Translations under genes and position numbers: made by a program
Notes under the pieces: model-generated
Seen by the model: only the letters and a program-made list of their open reading frames with translations
Told to the model about the DNA's origin: nothing
Databases searched by the model: none
NCBI RefSeq assembly: GCF_027925245.1
Contig: NZ_BSDP01000001.1
Coordinates: forward strand, 3,348,001-3,412,000
DNA: 64,000 bases
Reading direction: 5' to 3'
Source of the DNA: Agromyces rhizosphaerae
GTDB lineage: Bacteria; Actinomycetota; Actinomycetes; Actinomycetales; Microbacteriaceae
Shown here: positions 15,290 to 24,634 of the stretch, piece after piece
Position numbering within the stretch: position 1 is the first letter of the stretch
How the letters are laid out: each line of letters begins with the position of its first letter

Positions 15290-18200
15290 TCAGCGGAAGT
15301 CGCGCGAGCGGTTCGCCGCCGACACGGCGAGCGACTCGAACCGGTCGGCGACGAGGTTCGTCACGCCCTCGGGGGAGCGCTCGAGCACTCCGCGCACGAC
15401 CATGGCGGGCGCCTCGCGGGCGACCCGTCGGAACCGGGTCCAGACCCCGACCCCGGCGATGACGTTCAGCGTGCCCGACTCGTCCTCGAGGTTCAGGAAC
15501 GTGATGCCGCTCGCGGTCGCCGGCCGCTGCCGGTGCGTGACGACCCCGCCCACCTCGATGCGCCGACCGTTCTCGGCCGCCCCGAGCCGGTCGATGCGGA
15601 GCGCCCCGCGCGCGTCGAGGTACTCGCGCACGTGCCGAATGGGGTGGTCGTCGGTCGACACGCCCGTCGCCCAGAGGTCGTAGACGACCTGCTCGGCGTC
15701 GGTGAGCATCGGCAGCAGCGGCGGCTGCACCACGACCACGGAGCCGGCGAGCGTGTCGGGGCGGTCCTGCGCGGCCTCACCCGCGAGCCAGAGCGCCTGC
15801 CGCCGGTCGAGGTCGAAGCCCGCGAACGCCCCGGCGGCCGCGAGCGCCTCGAGCTGCTCGGTGTCGAGCCCGACCCGGCGGGCCACGTCGGCCATGTCGC
15901 GGTACGGACCGCGCGCCTCGCGCTCGGCCACGATCCGCTCCGCCACCGCATTCCCGATCGAGTGGATCTCGGCGAGCCCCAGCCGCACGGCGAACGCCCC
16001 GTCGCGCCGGTGCGCCGCGCCCTCGTCGGGCGCCGACCGGTCGAACGGCCCGACCGGCGGCTGCACGTCGTCGAGGCATCCGTCGCGCCCGGTCGCGGGT
16101 CGCCTCGCGGCATCCGACCCGCCCAGCCCCTCACCCGCGAGCGGCTCGAGCACCGCCTCGGCGCCCGACCGCTGCACGTCGGGCCGCAGCACCTCGACGC
16201 CGTGCCGGCGCGCGTCGGCCGTGAGCGTCTGCGGCGAGTAGAACCCCATCGGCTGGGCGCGCAGCAGCGCGGCGAGGAACGCGGCGGGGTAGTGCAGCTT
16301 GAACCACGAGCTGGCGTAGACGAGCAGGCCGAAGCTGATCGCGTGGCTCTCGGCGAAGCCGAAGTTCGCGAACGCCTGGATCTTGCCGTAGATCGCGTCG
16401 GCCGTCTCCTGGTCGATGCCGTTGCGCGCCATGCCCGCGTAGAGCTTCTCGCGCAGCGAGTCGATGCGCTCGATGCCGCGCTTGGAGCCCATCGCGCGGC
16501 GCAGCAGGTCGGCGTCTTCCGCGGTGCAGTCGCCGACCGCGACGGCCATCTGCATGAGCTGCTCCTGGAACAGCGGCACGCCCTTGGTGCGCGAGAGCAC
16601 GGGTTCGAGCTTCGGATGCAGGTAGGTGACCTCCTCCTGCCCGGTCGCGCGGCGGATGTACGGGTGCACCGCGCCGCCCTGCACGGGCCCCGGGCGGATG
16701 AGCGCGATCTCGACGACGAGGTCGTAGAACCGGCGGGGCTTCAGCCGGGGGAGCGTGCCCATCTGCGCGCGGGACTCGACCTGGAACACGCCGATCGAGT
16801 CGGCGCGGCAGAGCATGTCGTAGACCGCCTGCTCCTCCTTCGGCAGGGTCGCCAGCGACCACTCCTCGCCCGTCGCGGCGTGCACGAGGTCGATCGCGTA
16901 CTGCAGCGCGGCGAGCATGCCGAGCCCGAGCAGGTCGAACTTCACGAGGCCCATCCAGGCGCAGTCGTCCTTGTCCCACTGCAGCACGGTGCGCTTCTCC
17001 ATGCGGGCGTGCTCGATGGGGCAGACCTCGCCCACTGGCCGGTCGGTGAGCACCATGCCGCCGGAGTGGATGCCGAGGTGCCGCGGGAACCCCAGCACCT
17101 GCTCGGCGAGCTCGACGACCGGCTGCGGGATGTCGTGGTCGTCCGTCGAGACCACCGACCCCCAGCGCTCGACCTGACGCGACCAGGCGTCCTGCTGGCC
17201 GGTGGAGTAGCCGAGCGCCTTGGCCATGTCGCGCACCGCGACCTTCGGCCGGTAGCTGATCACGTTCGCGACCTGCGCGGCGTTCTGCCGGCCGTACTTC
17301 TCGTAGACGTACTGGATCACCTCCTCGCGCCGGTCGGAGTCGAAGTCGACGTCGATGTCGGGCTCCTCGTCGCGCATGCTCGAGAGGAACCGCTCGAACG
17401 GCAGCTCGTAGAAGATCGAGTCGACCGCGGTGATGCCGAGCACGTAGCAGACGGCCGAGTTCGCGGCAGAGCCCCGGCCCTGGCAGAGGATGCCCCGGGA
17501 GCGCGCCTCCCGCACGATGTCGTGCACGATCAGGAAGTAGCCGGGGAAGTCCTTCTGCTCGATGACGTCGAGCTCCTGCGCGATGCGGTCCCGCACATGC
17601 GCCGGGTCGCCCGGGTAACGCTCGGCGGCGCCCCGCCAGGCGAGCTCGCGCAGCCAGCTCATGGGCGTGTGCCCCGCGGGCACCTCCTGCCGGGGCAGCC
17701 GCGGCCGGGCGCTCCGCAGCCGGAACGACAGCTCACCCGCCAGGTCGACCGTGCGCGACACGGCGCCGGGGTAGCGCGCGAACCGCTCGGCCATCTCCGT
17801 GCCGGAGCGCAGGTGCGCGGTGCCGGTCGCGGGCAGCCAGCCGTCGAGTTCGTCGAGGCTGCGTCGGGCCCGCACGGCGGCGACGGCGGAGGCGAGCCGG
17901 TGCTCGGGCGGCGTGGCGAAGTGCACCGCGTTGGTCGCGAGCACGGGCATGCCGTGGCGGCCCGCGAGCCCGGCGAGCAGGTCGTTGGCGTCCTGGTCGC
18001 CCGGATGCCCGTGGTCGAACAGCTCCACGAAGACGTTCTCACGGCCGAAGCGCTCGGCCAGTCGCTCGAGCTCGCGGCCCGCGGCATCCGCCCCGCCCGT
18101 CTCGAGCGCGCGGCGCACGGTGCCCTTGCGGCATCCGCTCAGCACCGCCCAGTCACCGCCCGCCCGCTCGCCGAGCTCGTCGAGGTCGTAGGTCGGCCGG

Positions 18201-18718
18201 CCCTTCTCGCCGCCCGCGAGCTGTCCGGCCGTGATGGCCGACGCGAGCCGGTGGTAACCGGCCTCGCCGCGCGCGAGCACGAGCAGGTGGTCGCCCTCGG
18301 GATCGGCCATGCCCATCTGCGGGGTGGTGAGGCCGAGCGAGAGTTCCGCGCCGTACGCGGTCGCGAGCTCGGGGAACGCCTCGGCGGCCTCGGCGAAGCG
18401 CACGATGCCGTAGAACCCGTCGTGGTCGGTCAGGGCGAGGCCGGCGAGCCCGAGCCGGTGCGCCTCCTCGACGAGCCGCTCGGGCTGGCTGGCACCGTCG
18501 AGGAAGCTGAACGCGGAGTGCACGTGCAGTTCGGCGTACGGCACGGTCGCCTCGGGTGCCGCCTCCTCGTCGGCGGGCGGGCGGTACGGATGCCGCTTGC
18601 GGGAGAACGCCGGACCGTCGCCGCCGTCCGCGATCGGCCGGGGCGGCCCGGGGCGGCTCGCGTCCGACAGGGTGCGCTCGAGCTCCGACCACGGGATCGG
18701 CGGGTTGTTCCAGCCCAT
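15290..18718 (-). CDS. dnaE2: Error-prone DNA polymerase III alpha subunit DnaE2
   Basis: A 1142-residue C-family polymerase that makes mutagenic translesion synthesis with ImuA' and ImuB. The N-terminal PHP domain begins AELHVHSAFSFLDGAS (His65, His67). The palm carries PDIDVDFDSDRR with catalytic Asp residues, followed by GSAANSAVCYVLGI and FGFAESHAISFG. A C-terminal OB fold includes IEVGGVVTHRQRP. Between VLRPDV and VRLGLAEIHSIG there is a low-complexity insertion of about 50 residues. It starts by TGATG overlap with imuB, as the last gene of an SOS-controlled operon. Confidence 0.95.
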   Translation of the reverse strand: MGWNNPPIPWSELERTLSDASRPGPPRPIADGGDGPAFSRKRHPYRPPADEEAAPEATVPYAELHVHSAFSFLDGASQPERLVEEAHRLGLAGLALTDHDGFYGIVRFAEAAEAFPELATAYGAELSLGLTTPQMGMADPEGDHLLVLARGEAGYHRLASAITAGQLAGGEKGRPTYDLDELGERAGGDWAVLSGCRKGTVRRALETGGADAAGRELERLAERFGRENVFVELFDHGHPGDQDANDLLAGLAGRHGMPVLATNAVHFATPPEHRLASAVAAVRARRSLDELDGWLPATGTAHLRSGTEMAERFARYPGAVSRTVDLAGELSFRLRSARPRLPRQEVPAGHTPMSWLRELAWRGAAERYPGDPAHVRDRIAQELDVIEQKDFPGYFLIVHDIVREARSRGILCQGRGSAANSAVCYVLGITAVDSIFYELPFERFLSSMRDEEPDIDVDFDSDRREEVIQYVYEKYGRQNAAQVANVISYRPKVAVRDMAKALGYSTGQQDAWSRQVERWGSVVSTDDHDIPQPVVELAEQVLGFPRHLGIHSGGMVLTDRPVGEVCPIEHARMEKRTVLQWDKDDCAWMGLVKFDLLGLGMLAALQYAIDLVHAATGEEWSLATLPKEEQAVYDMLCRADSIGVFQVESRAQMGTLPRLKPRRFYDLVVEIALIRPGPVQGGAVHPYIRRATGQEEVTYLHPKLEPVLSRTKGVPLFQEQLMQMAVAVGDCTAEDADLLRRAMGSKRGIERIDSLREKLYAGMARNGIDQETADAIYGKIQAFANFGFAESHAISFGLLVYASSWFKLHYPAAFLAALLRAQPMGFYSPQTLTADARRHGVEVLRPDVQRSGAEAVLEPLAGEGLGGSDAARRPATGRDGCLDDVQPPVGPFDRSAPDEGAAHRRDGAFAVRLGLAEIHSIGNAVAERIVAEREARGPYRDMADVARRVGLDTEQLEALAAAGAFAGFDLDRRQALWLAGEAAQDRPDTLAGSVVVVQPPLLPMLTDAEQVVYDLWATGVSTDDHPIRHVREYLDARGALRIDRLGAAENGRRIEVGGVVTHRQRPATASGITFLNLEDESGTLNVIAGVGVWTRFRRVAREAPAMVVRGVLERSPEGVTNLVADRFESLAVSAANRSRDFR

Positions 18719-20286
18719 CAGTCGTACCTCGCCTCGGCGCGCCACTCGTCGGCGTCGCGCACGAGCAGCCAGGCCGCGCCGTCGTCGTCGACCACCTGGA
18801 ACCGGTGCGCGCGCCGGGCGGTCGCCTCGTCCCACCACCGTTCGACGACGGGCCACGGACCGGCCCACGCGCGCACCCGTCGCTGCCCGCCCGGCGCGAG
18901 CCCCGCGACCGTGAAGGCAGCGGGCGGCGCGCTGATCGACCCGCGTTCGTCGACGGTGACCACGGCCCCGTCGGCGTCGACGAGCCCGGCCGGCACCCGC
19001 TCGCGGAACACGGTGGCGGGCAGCGGCGACGGCAGCGACCCGGGCCAGGGGCGGTCGGATGCTCCCTCCGGCGGCCGGTCGCCCCACGGCACGTGCACCT
19101 CGCGGTCGGCCAGCATGCGCCCGCCCCCGATGGTCGCGGTGACGACGCCCTCGTGCCCGAGCATGCCCTGCACGCGGGTGAGACCGTGGTGCACGCGCTC
19201 GTCGGGGCCCGTGCCCCAGAGCCCCTCCTCGTGGTTGCCCGTGGAGTCGAGCCGCTCCGGGTGCACGCGCACGCGTGCGATCGGCGAGCGCAGCCCCGCG
19301 CCGGCGCTGCCCGAGCCCTGCAGCTGCCAGCGGATGCGGTCGACCACGTCGCCCGGCGTGAACCAGCGCGGGTGCAGCCAGTCGCGCGCCGAGACGCCGC
19401 CCTCGTCGTCGACGATCTCCACGTGCACGGCCGTGCAGACCAGCTTCGCGGCGGTGAGGCGCTCGATGAACGACTCCGCACGCGTGCGGAACGCGAACGC
19501 GAGCTGGTCGATGCGGTCGAGCGGCGGCTCGAACTCCACCTGCTCGTCCCACTCGGGCGGTGGCGTTCGCGCGAGCACGCGGGCGCCGTCGCGACCCGCC
19601 GCCCGGTCGTGCGCGAGCGAGCCCGTCGGCCCGAACCGGCGCAGCACGTCGTCGGCGGGCAGCGCGGCGAACTCGCCGAGCCGGCGCACGCCGAGCCGGT
19701 GCAGCAGGGTCGCGGTGCGCGGGTCGACGAGCACGCCCACGGGCAGCGGTGCGATGAACGCGGCCGATCCGCCGGGCTCGACCCGCCGCACCGGTGCCGA
19801 ATCCGAGGTCGCGCGCGCCGCCTGCTCGGCCGCGAACGGCCCGTCGGCGACGCCGACCCGCACCGGCAGGCCGAACCCGCCCACCGCGGCCCGCAGCGCC
19901 TCGGCCGCCTCGGCCTCGCCGCCGTAGTACCGCACCGGCCCGCGCGCCCGCACCGCGAGCGCGCCCGGGCGCAGCAGCTGCACGCCGGGCGTGGTCTCCT
20001 CGACCCGCCGCACGACCGGCTCGAACGCGCGCGCGTCGAGCGCGGCGTCGTAGTCGAGCAGCTCGAGTGCGGGGGAGCGATACTGCGCCTCGCGCAGCTT
20101 CAGCCCCCGTGCGACCCCGTCGCGCCGGGCCGCCGCCGAGCACGCGAAGACGAGCCCCTTCTCGACCAGCGCGAGCGGCGACTCGAGCGACAGGCCGGCC
20201 TCGCGCGCGGCCGCGATGACCGGCCAGTCGGGGCACCACACCACGATGGTGCGCCGCGGGTCGGATGCCTCGGGCACGACGCTCAT
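18718..20286 (-). CDS. imuB: ImuB, inactive Y-family polymerase adaptor
   Basis: A 522-residue Y-family polymerase homologue that acts as the adaptor linking DnaE2 and ImuA' to the beta clamp. The fold is recognisable (RRTIVVWCPDWPVIAA, LLDYDAALDARAFEPVV, helix-hairpin-helix LHRLGVRRLGEFAALP). The acidic catalytic residues of active Y polymerases are missing: DXD is WCPDW and the SIDE-like motif is absent. I did not find an unambiguous clamp-binding motif. It overlaps imuA' by ATGA and dnaE2 by TGATG, so the three subunits should be made together. Confidence 0.9.
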   Translation of the reverse strand: MSVVPEASDPRRTIVVWCPDWPVIAAAREAGLSLESPLALVEKGLVFACSAAARRDGVARGLKLREAQYRSPALELLDYDAALDARAFEPVVRRVEETTPGVQLLRPGALAVRARGPVRYYGGEAEAAEALRAAVGGFGLPVRVGVADGPFAAEQAARATSDSAPVRRVEPGGSAAFIAPLPVGVLVDPRTATLLHRLGVRRLGEFAALPADDVLRRFGPTGSLAHDRAAGRDGARVLARTPPPEWDEQVEFEPPLDRIDQLAFAFRTRAESFIERLTAAKLVCTAVHVEIVDDEGGVSARDWLHPRWFTPGDVVDRIRWQLQGSGSAGAGLRSPIARVRVHPERLDSTGNHEEGLWGTGPDERVHHGLTRVQGMLGHEGVVTATIGGGRMLADREVHVPWGDRPPEGASDRPWPGSLPSPLPATVFRERVPAGLVDADGAVVTVDERGSISAPPAAFTVAGLAPGGQRRVRAWAGPWPVVERWWDEATARRAHRFQVVDDDGAAWLLVRDADEWRAEARYD

Positions 20287-21029
20287 CCGGCGACCCGCCG
20301 CAGCGGCGCGGCCGGCGCCTCCGCCCCGGGCAGCGCATCTGTCGCACCGCCCTCGTCGACCCGCTCAGCCGCCGCGGCCACCCCCGGCAGCAGCAGCCGC
20401 GCGGTGCTCGCACGGCCGAACCCGCCCCGGCCCGACGCGGTGACGACCGCCTCGCGCGCGGCGAGCCGCCCGTGCCCGTCGCCGAGTCCGGTCCAGCGGC
20501 TCTCCGCGACCCGCAGCTGCACCTCGCTCTGCGGCCAGGTGCCGTCGACCACGAGCGCCGCACGGCGCTGGCGAAGCCGGGCTCCGAGCCGCGAGGCATC
20601 CGTCGCCCCCACCGCCTCGGGCGGGCGCACCGCCACGACCGGGATCACGTCGACGAGCGCGGCGACCACCGCGAGCCAGTGCCGCCCCGGCGCGGGCACG
20701 AGCACGAGCCGATCGAGGTCGAGCCCCGCGAGCCTGGCGGCCTCGGCGCCGAACCCCGGCACGCCGACCACCGCGACCCACGAGCCGGCGCCCGACGCGC
20801 CGGCGAGCATCGCCATGACGAGGCTGGTCGAGCCCTCGACGCCGTACGCGCCACCCTCGCGCAGCACCCCGCCCGGCAGCAGGTCGTGCAGCGCCGGCAG
20901 CGTCGGGATCGCCCGCCCCTCGAGCCGCGTGGACTGCATGTCGGCGATGCGCGCGCGCAGGGCGTCGGCGCGTTCGCGGGCCTCGCCCGCGGAGACGCGG
21001 GACGGCCGGAGGGGAGCGGTGAGTGCCAC
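20283..21029 (-). CDS. ImuA'-type mutasome protein, RecA-like fold
   Basis: A 248-residue RecA/SulA-like protein, the first gene of the imuA'-imuB-dnaE2 mutasome operon. The region aligned with a P-loop (about 62-70, YGVEGSTSL) lacks the Walker Lys, so ATP hydrolysis by a normal mechanism is unlikely. Known ImuA' proteins bind ImuB and help recruit the complex to lesions. The start is a GTG at 21029, 8 bases after a perfect LexA box. A start codon with little leader fits expression only on derepression. Confidence 0.85.
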   Translation of the reverse strand: MALTAPLRPSRVSAGEARERADALRARIADMQSTRLEGRAIPTLPALHDLLPGGVLREGGAYGVEGSTSLVMAMLAGASGAGSWVAVVGVPGFGAEAARLAGLDLDRLVLVPAPGRHWLAVVAALVDVIPVVAVRPPEAVGATDASRLGARLRQRRAALVVDGTWPQSEVQLRVAESRWTGLGDGHGRLAAREAVVTASGRGGFGRASTARLLLPGVAAAAERVDEGGATDALPGAEAPAAPLRRVAG

Positions 21030-21034
21030 ACCCC

Positions 21035-21063
21035 ATGTTCGAACGTATGTTCGAATGAGTCAA
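21035..21063 (-). promoter_or_regulatory. SOS promoter of the imuA'-imuB-dnaE2 operon
   Basis: Minus strand TTGACT (-35, 21058-21063) and GAACAT (-10, 21035-21040) are 17 bases apart. The LexA box lies between and partly over them, so bound LexA would block RNA polymerase. Confidence 0.75.
21038..21055. promoter_or_regulatory. LexA (SOS) box
   Basis: TTCGAAC-N4-GTTCGAA, an 18-base perfect inverted repeat that matches the Gram-positive LexA consensus CGAAC-N4-GTTCG. It is the only such box I found in the window. Confidence 0.92.
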
Positions 21064-21106
21064 GCGGCGGATGCCACTCGTCCCGCCGGAATTCCCCGGA
21101 AACGAC

Positions 21107-21136
21107 GAACGGCCGGATCATCCGATCCGGCCGTTC
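21107..21136. terminator. Hairpin terminator after tRNA-Leu
   Basis: A 13-base perfect stem (GAACGGCCGGATC with GATCCGGCCGTTC) and a 4-base loop begin 8 bases after the tRNA 3' end. The T-run downstream is weak (GTCGTTTCC). It also isolates the mutasome promoter from tRNA transcription. Confidence 0.75.
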
Positions 21137-21144
21137 TCACACCG

Positions 21145-21230
21145 TGCGCGAGGGGGGACTTGAACCCCCACGCCCTAATACGGGCACTAGCACCTCAAGC
21201 TAGCGCGTCTGCCAATTCCGCCACCCGCGC
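21145..21230 (-). tRNA. tRNA-Leu, anticodon GAG
   Basis: An 86-nucleotide class II tRNA with a long variable arm. The acceptor stem GCGCGGG pairs with CTCGCGC (one G-T pair), then A73; CCA is not encoded. The D-arm holds the Leu-typical TGGCGGAATTGGCAGACGCG. The anticodon stem CTAGC/GCTAG encloses the loop TTGAGGT, giving anticodon GAG. The T-arm is GGGGG-TTCAAGT-CCCCC. It reads CUC and CUU codons. Confidence 0.95.
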
Positions 21231-21347
21231 GTGTGTTGCGAACCCGCGATCTCCCGCAGGCCCGAGAGAAGACACTACCACGAATCGGATGCTCCGCCGA
21301 ACCGGGCAGCCGTCCACCGGCGCCCGGGCGCGCCGACGCATCCGGGG

Positions 21348-21353
21348 TAGCGT
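21348..21353 (+). promoter_or_regulatory. -10 box TAGCGT, leaderless start of M20 peptidase
   Basis: TAGCGT is followed by 7 bases and ATG 21361. Confidence 0.55.
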
Positions 21354-21360
21354 GAGTGGC

Positions 21361-22689
21361 ATGTCCGACGCATCCGCCCACCCGAGCCCGACCGGCATCG
21401 ACGAGCTCGAGCCGACGGCCCGGATCGCCCGCGACCTGATCCGGTTCGACACCACGAACCACGGGGAGGGGCGCTCCGAGGGCGAGACCGAGGCGGCCGA
21501 GTACGTCGAGGCGCACCTGGCCGGCATGGGCCTCGCTCCGCAGCTGTTCGACGCGGCGCCCGGGCGCACGAGCGTCGTGGCCCGCGTGCCGGGGGCGAAC
21601 CCCGACAAGCCCGCGCTGGTCGTGCACGGGCACCTCGACGTCGTGCCCGCCGACCCGCGCAACTGGAGCGTCGACCCGTTCGCGGGCGAGGTGCGCGACG
21701 GCCTGCTCTGGGGCAGGGGAGCGGTCGACATGAAGGACATGGACGCCATGATCCTGACCGCCGTCGGCGACATCCTCGCCTCGGGCCGGCAGCCCGAGCG
21801 CGAACTCGTGCTGGCGTTCTTCGCCGACGAGGAGGCGGGCGGCATCTACGGCTCGCACTGGATGACCGACAACCACCCGGAGGTGTTCGCGGGCGCGACC
21901 GAGGCGATCAGCGAGGTCGGCGGCTACTCGGTGCACCTGGGCGGGCAGCGCGCCTACCTGCTGCAGACGGGGGAGAAGGCGCTGGTCTGGATCCGCCTCG
22001 TCGCACGCGGCCCCGCCGCGCACGGCTCGCGGCTCGTCCGCGAGAACGCGGTCGTGCGGCTCGCCGAGGCGGTCGCCGCGCTCGGGCGCGAGGAGTGGCC
22101 GCTGCACCTGGTCGACACCACGCGCGCGCTGGTCGCCGAGATCGCCCGCGTCACCGGCGCGGACCCGCAGCAGGTCTCGCCCGACGAGCTCGTGCTCCGC
22201 ACCTCGGCAGCGGGCTTCCTCAGCGCGACCCTGCGCACCACGACCAACCCGACGCTGCTGAGCGCCGGCTACAAGCACAACGTCATCCCCGACCGCGCCG
22301 AGGCGCTGATCGACATCCGCACGCTCCCGGGCGAGGAGGACGCGGTGCTCGCGCGCGTGCGCGAGATCGTCGGCGACGACATCGAGATCGAGACGGTCGT
22401 GCGCGACGTCGGCCTCGAGACGCCGTTCAGCGGCCCGCTCGTCGACACGGTCAAGGCGACCCTCGAACGCCACGACCCGGGCGTGCCGGTCTTCCCGTAC
22501 CTGCTCTCGGGCGGCACCGACAACAAGGCGCTCAGCCGCCTCGGCATCGCCGGCTACGGCTTCGCCCCGCTCCGGCTGCCCGCCGACCTCGACTTCCCGG
22601 CCATGTTCCACGGGGTGGACGAGCGGGTGCCGCTGGACGCACTAGTCTTCGGGAGCAGGGTCCTCCACGACCTGCTGCTCGAGTACTGA
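21361..22689 (+). CDS. M20-family metallopeptidase
   Basis: A 442-residue cytosolic di-zinc peptidase or deacylase of the M20/ArgE/DapE/CPG2 group. First-metal and bridging residues are in VHGHLDVVP (His91, Asp93) and GRGAVDMKD (Asp123). The catalytic and metal Glu pair is in FADEEAGG (157-158), and a C-terminal ligand His in [11 protein letters not shown] dimerisation lid domain (about 200-330) interrupts the catalytic domain. Substrate is probably a peptide or N-acyl amino acid, not resolvable further. The start follows the leaderless rule. Confidence 0.9.
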   Translation: MSDASAHPSPTGIDELEPTARIARDLIRFDTTNHGEGRSEGETEAAEYVEAHLAGMGLAPQLFDAAPGRTSVVARVPGANPDKPALVVHGHLDVVPADPRNWSVDPFAGEVRDGLLWGRGAVDMKDMDAMILTAVGDILASGRQPERELVLAFFADEEAGGIYGSHWMTDNHPEVFAGATEAISEVGGYSVHLGGQRAYLLQTGEKALVWIRLVARGPAAHGSRLVRENAVVRLAEAVAALGREEWPLHLVDTTRALVAEIARVTGADPQQVSPDELVLRTSAAGFLSATLRTTTNPTLLSAGYKHNVIPDRAEALIDIRTLPGEEDAVLARVREIVGDDIEIETVVRDVGLETPFSGPLVDTVKATLERHDPGVPVFPYLLSGGTDNKALSRLGIAGYGFAPLRLPADLDFPAMFHGVDERVPLDALVFGSRVLHDLLLEY

Positions 22690-22747
22690 GCGACCTCCAC
22701 CGCAACGAACGCGGCCCCGCCGCGCGGGGCGGAAGGCGAGCCCCGGC

Positions 22748-23566
22748 ATGATCGAAGCGCTGATCCTCGGACTCGTGCAGGGACTCACCGAGTTCCTGCC
22801 GATCTCCTCCAGCGCGCACCTGCGCATCCTCGGCGAGTTCCTCCCGAACGCCGCCGACCCGGGCGCGGCGTTCACGGCGATCGTGCAGATCGGCACCGAG
22901 GCGGCCGTGGTCGTCTTCTTCTGGCGCGACATCGTGCGCATCGTCTCGCGCTGGTGGCTCGCGCTCTGGGGCCGCGTGCCCCGCAACGACCCCGACGCGC
23001 GCATGGGCTGGCTGATCATCCTCGGCTCGATCCCGATCGTCGTGCTCGGCCTCATCTTCCAGGAGCAGATCGAGACGACGCTCCGCTCGCTCTGGATCGT
23101 CGCCACGACGCTCATCGTCTTCGGCATCCTGCTCGGCATCGCCGACTGGATCGGCGCGAAGCGCCGGAAGCTCGAGGACCTCACCTACGGCCACGGCATC
23201 ATCTACGGGTTCGCGCAGGCGCTCGCACTCATCCCGGGCGTCTCGCGCTCGGGCGGCACGATCACCGCGGGCCTCCTCATGGGCTACGAGCGTGCCGCGG
23301 CCGCCCGCTACGCGTTCCTGCTGGCGATCCCGGCGGTCTTCGGCTCCGGCTTCTACCAGCTGTTCAAGAGCTGGGGCGAGCCCGGCGTCTACGGCCCGGT
23401 CGAGACGGCCGCCGCCACGCTCGTCGCGTTCGTGGTCGCGCTGCTCGTGATCGCGTTCTTCATGAGCTACATCTCGAAGCGGAGCTTCCTGCCGTTCGTG
23501 ATCTACCGGGTGCTGCTCGGCGGCACCATCATGGTGCTGCTCGCGACGGGCACGATCGACGCCTGA
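22748..23566 (+). CDS. uppP: Undecaprenyl-diphosphatase UppP
   Basis: A 272-residue membrane enzyme that dephosphorylates undecaprenyl diphosphate, recycling the lipid carrier for peptidoglycan and wall polymers; family members confer bacitracin tolerance. The signature [11 protein letters not shown] (about 15-25) and the second active-site motif GVSRSGGT are both present, with seven to eight predicted helices. It lies 58 bases after the M20 gene and could be read with it, though no partner function is implied. Confidence 0.95.
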   Translation: MIEALILGLVQGLTEFLPISSSAHLRILGEFLPNAADPGAAFTAIVQIGTEAAVVVFFWRDIVRIVSRWWLALWGRVPRNDPDARMGWLIILGSIPIVVLGLIFQEQIETTLRSLWIVATTLIVFGILLGIADWIGAKRRKLEDLTYGHGIIYGFAQALALIPGVSRSGGTITAGLLMGYERAAAARYAFLLAIPAVFGSGFYQLFKSWGEPGVYGPVETAAATLVAFVVALLVIAFFMSYISKRSFLPFVIYRVLLGGTIMVLLATGTIDA

Positions 23567-23644
23567 CGGCGGTCCTTGCGAGGGGCGAGCGGATGCCCCT
23601 GGGCCGACGCCGCGAGTCGACGAGCGGATGCCGCCTGACGGCGC

Positions 23645-24556
23645 TCAGTCGCGGGGCCGCCAGGGCTCCTCGCCGCGGGGGTCGCCGCGACCGTCGCCGC
23701 GACGCCTGAGGTACTTCTCGAACTCCTGCGCGATCGCCTCGCCGCTCGCCTCGGGGGAGTCGACCGTGTCGCGCGCCTGCTCGAGCTGCTCGATGTAGGC
23801 CGCCATGTCCTCGTCGTCCGCGGCGAGCGCGTCGACCCCGGCCTCCCAGGCCGCGGCGTCCGACTCCAGCGAGCCGCGCGGCACGCTGAGCCCGGTGATG
23901 TCCTCGAGCTTCGACAGCAGCGCGAGCACCGCCTTCGGCGAGGGCGAGTTGTGCACGTAGTGCGGCACCGAGGCCCACAGCGACAGGGTCGGGATGCCCG
24001 CGCGCTCGGAGGCGTCCGACAGCACGCTCAGGATGCCGACCGGGCCCTCGTAGCTCGACCGGTCGATGCCGAGCTCGTCGCGCACCTCGGCGTTGTCGCT
24101 CGAGACGAACACCGACAGCGGGCGCGTGTGCGGGGCATCCGCCAGCATCGCGCCGAGGAAGATCACGACCTCGATGCCGGCCGACAGCGCGCCGTCGACG
24201 ATCTCCGACGCGAAGCCCTTCCAGGTGCGTGCGGGCTCTGCGCCGATCAGCACGTGCACCTGCTCGGCGCCCGGCCCGGTGACACGGTCGTCGCCCGCGA
24301 ACTGCTGCGGCGCGGGACCGAGCAGTCGCGCGCCCGGCCAGGTGAGCCGGCGCACGCCGTCGTCGCCCATCGCGACCGTCGGCCGGGTGAACTGGTAGTC
24401 GTAGTAGAGCTCGGGGTCCACCGCGCCGATCTCGACCAGGTCGAGGTGGTCGATCAGGGCCTGCGCCGCCCCCGACGCGGCCTCGCCGGCGTCGTTCCAG
24501 CCCTCGAAGGCCACGACGAGGATCCTGCCGCCGTTGATCCCGTGTTCGTCTGCCAC
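23645..24556 (-). CDS. PAC2-family protein
   Basis: A 303-residue soluble protein of the PAC2 family, named after a eukaryotic proteasome-assembly chaperone. Family landmarks are VVAFEGWNDAGEAA at the N-terminus, FTRPTVAM, and a long middle region with LGAMLADAPHTRPLSV. In actinobacteria its role is unsettled; it is often found near the proteasome and trmI loci, as here. The GTG start at 24556 has a GGAGGGG site somewhat far upstream. It is transcribed divergently from the HAD-trmI pair. Confidence 0.85.
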   Translation of the reverse strand: MADEHGINGGRILVVAFEGWNDAGEAASGAAQALIDHLDLVEIGAVDPELYYDYQFTRPTVAMGDDGVRRLTWPGARLLGPAPQQFAGDDRVTGPGAEQVHVLIGAEPARTWKGFASEIVDGALSAGIEVVIFLGAMLADAPHTRPLSVFVSSDNAEVRDELGIDRSSYEGPVGILSVLSDASERAGIPTLSLWASVPHYVHNSPSPKAVLALLSKLEDITGLSVPRGSLESDAAAWEAGVDALAADDEDMAAYIEQLEQARDTVDSPEASGEAIAQEFEKYLRRRGDGRGDPRGEEPWRPRD

Positions 24557-24603
24557 TACGTCCGCGTATTCCCCTCCGAGCGGCTCGCGCCGTCCTCAGG
24601 TCC

Positions 24604-24609
24604 ACAATA
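24604..24609 (-). promoter_or_regulatory. -10 box TATTGT of the PAC2 gene
   Basis: TATTGT on the minus strand, 47 bases before GTG 24556. It is only 11 bases from the divergent TAGACT box of the HAD gene, so the two promoters nearly overlap. Confidence 0.4.
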
Positions 24610-24620
24610 GGCGCTGCACG

Positions 24621-24626
24621 TAGACT
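24621..24626 (+). promoter_or_regulatory. -10 box TAGACT, leaderless start of HAD phosphatase
   Basis: TAGACT is followed by 8 bases and GTG 24635; the in-frame TTG at 24626 lies within the box itself. Confidence 0.5.
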
Positions 24627-24634
24627 TGACGGCC

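Noticed and set aside
15533..19927. A 1464-codon open frame on the plus strand
   Set aside because: It lies antisense to dnaE2 and imuB, is Arg/Ala/His-rich without any domain, and results from high GC removing stop codons.
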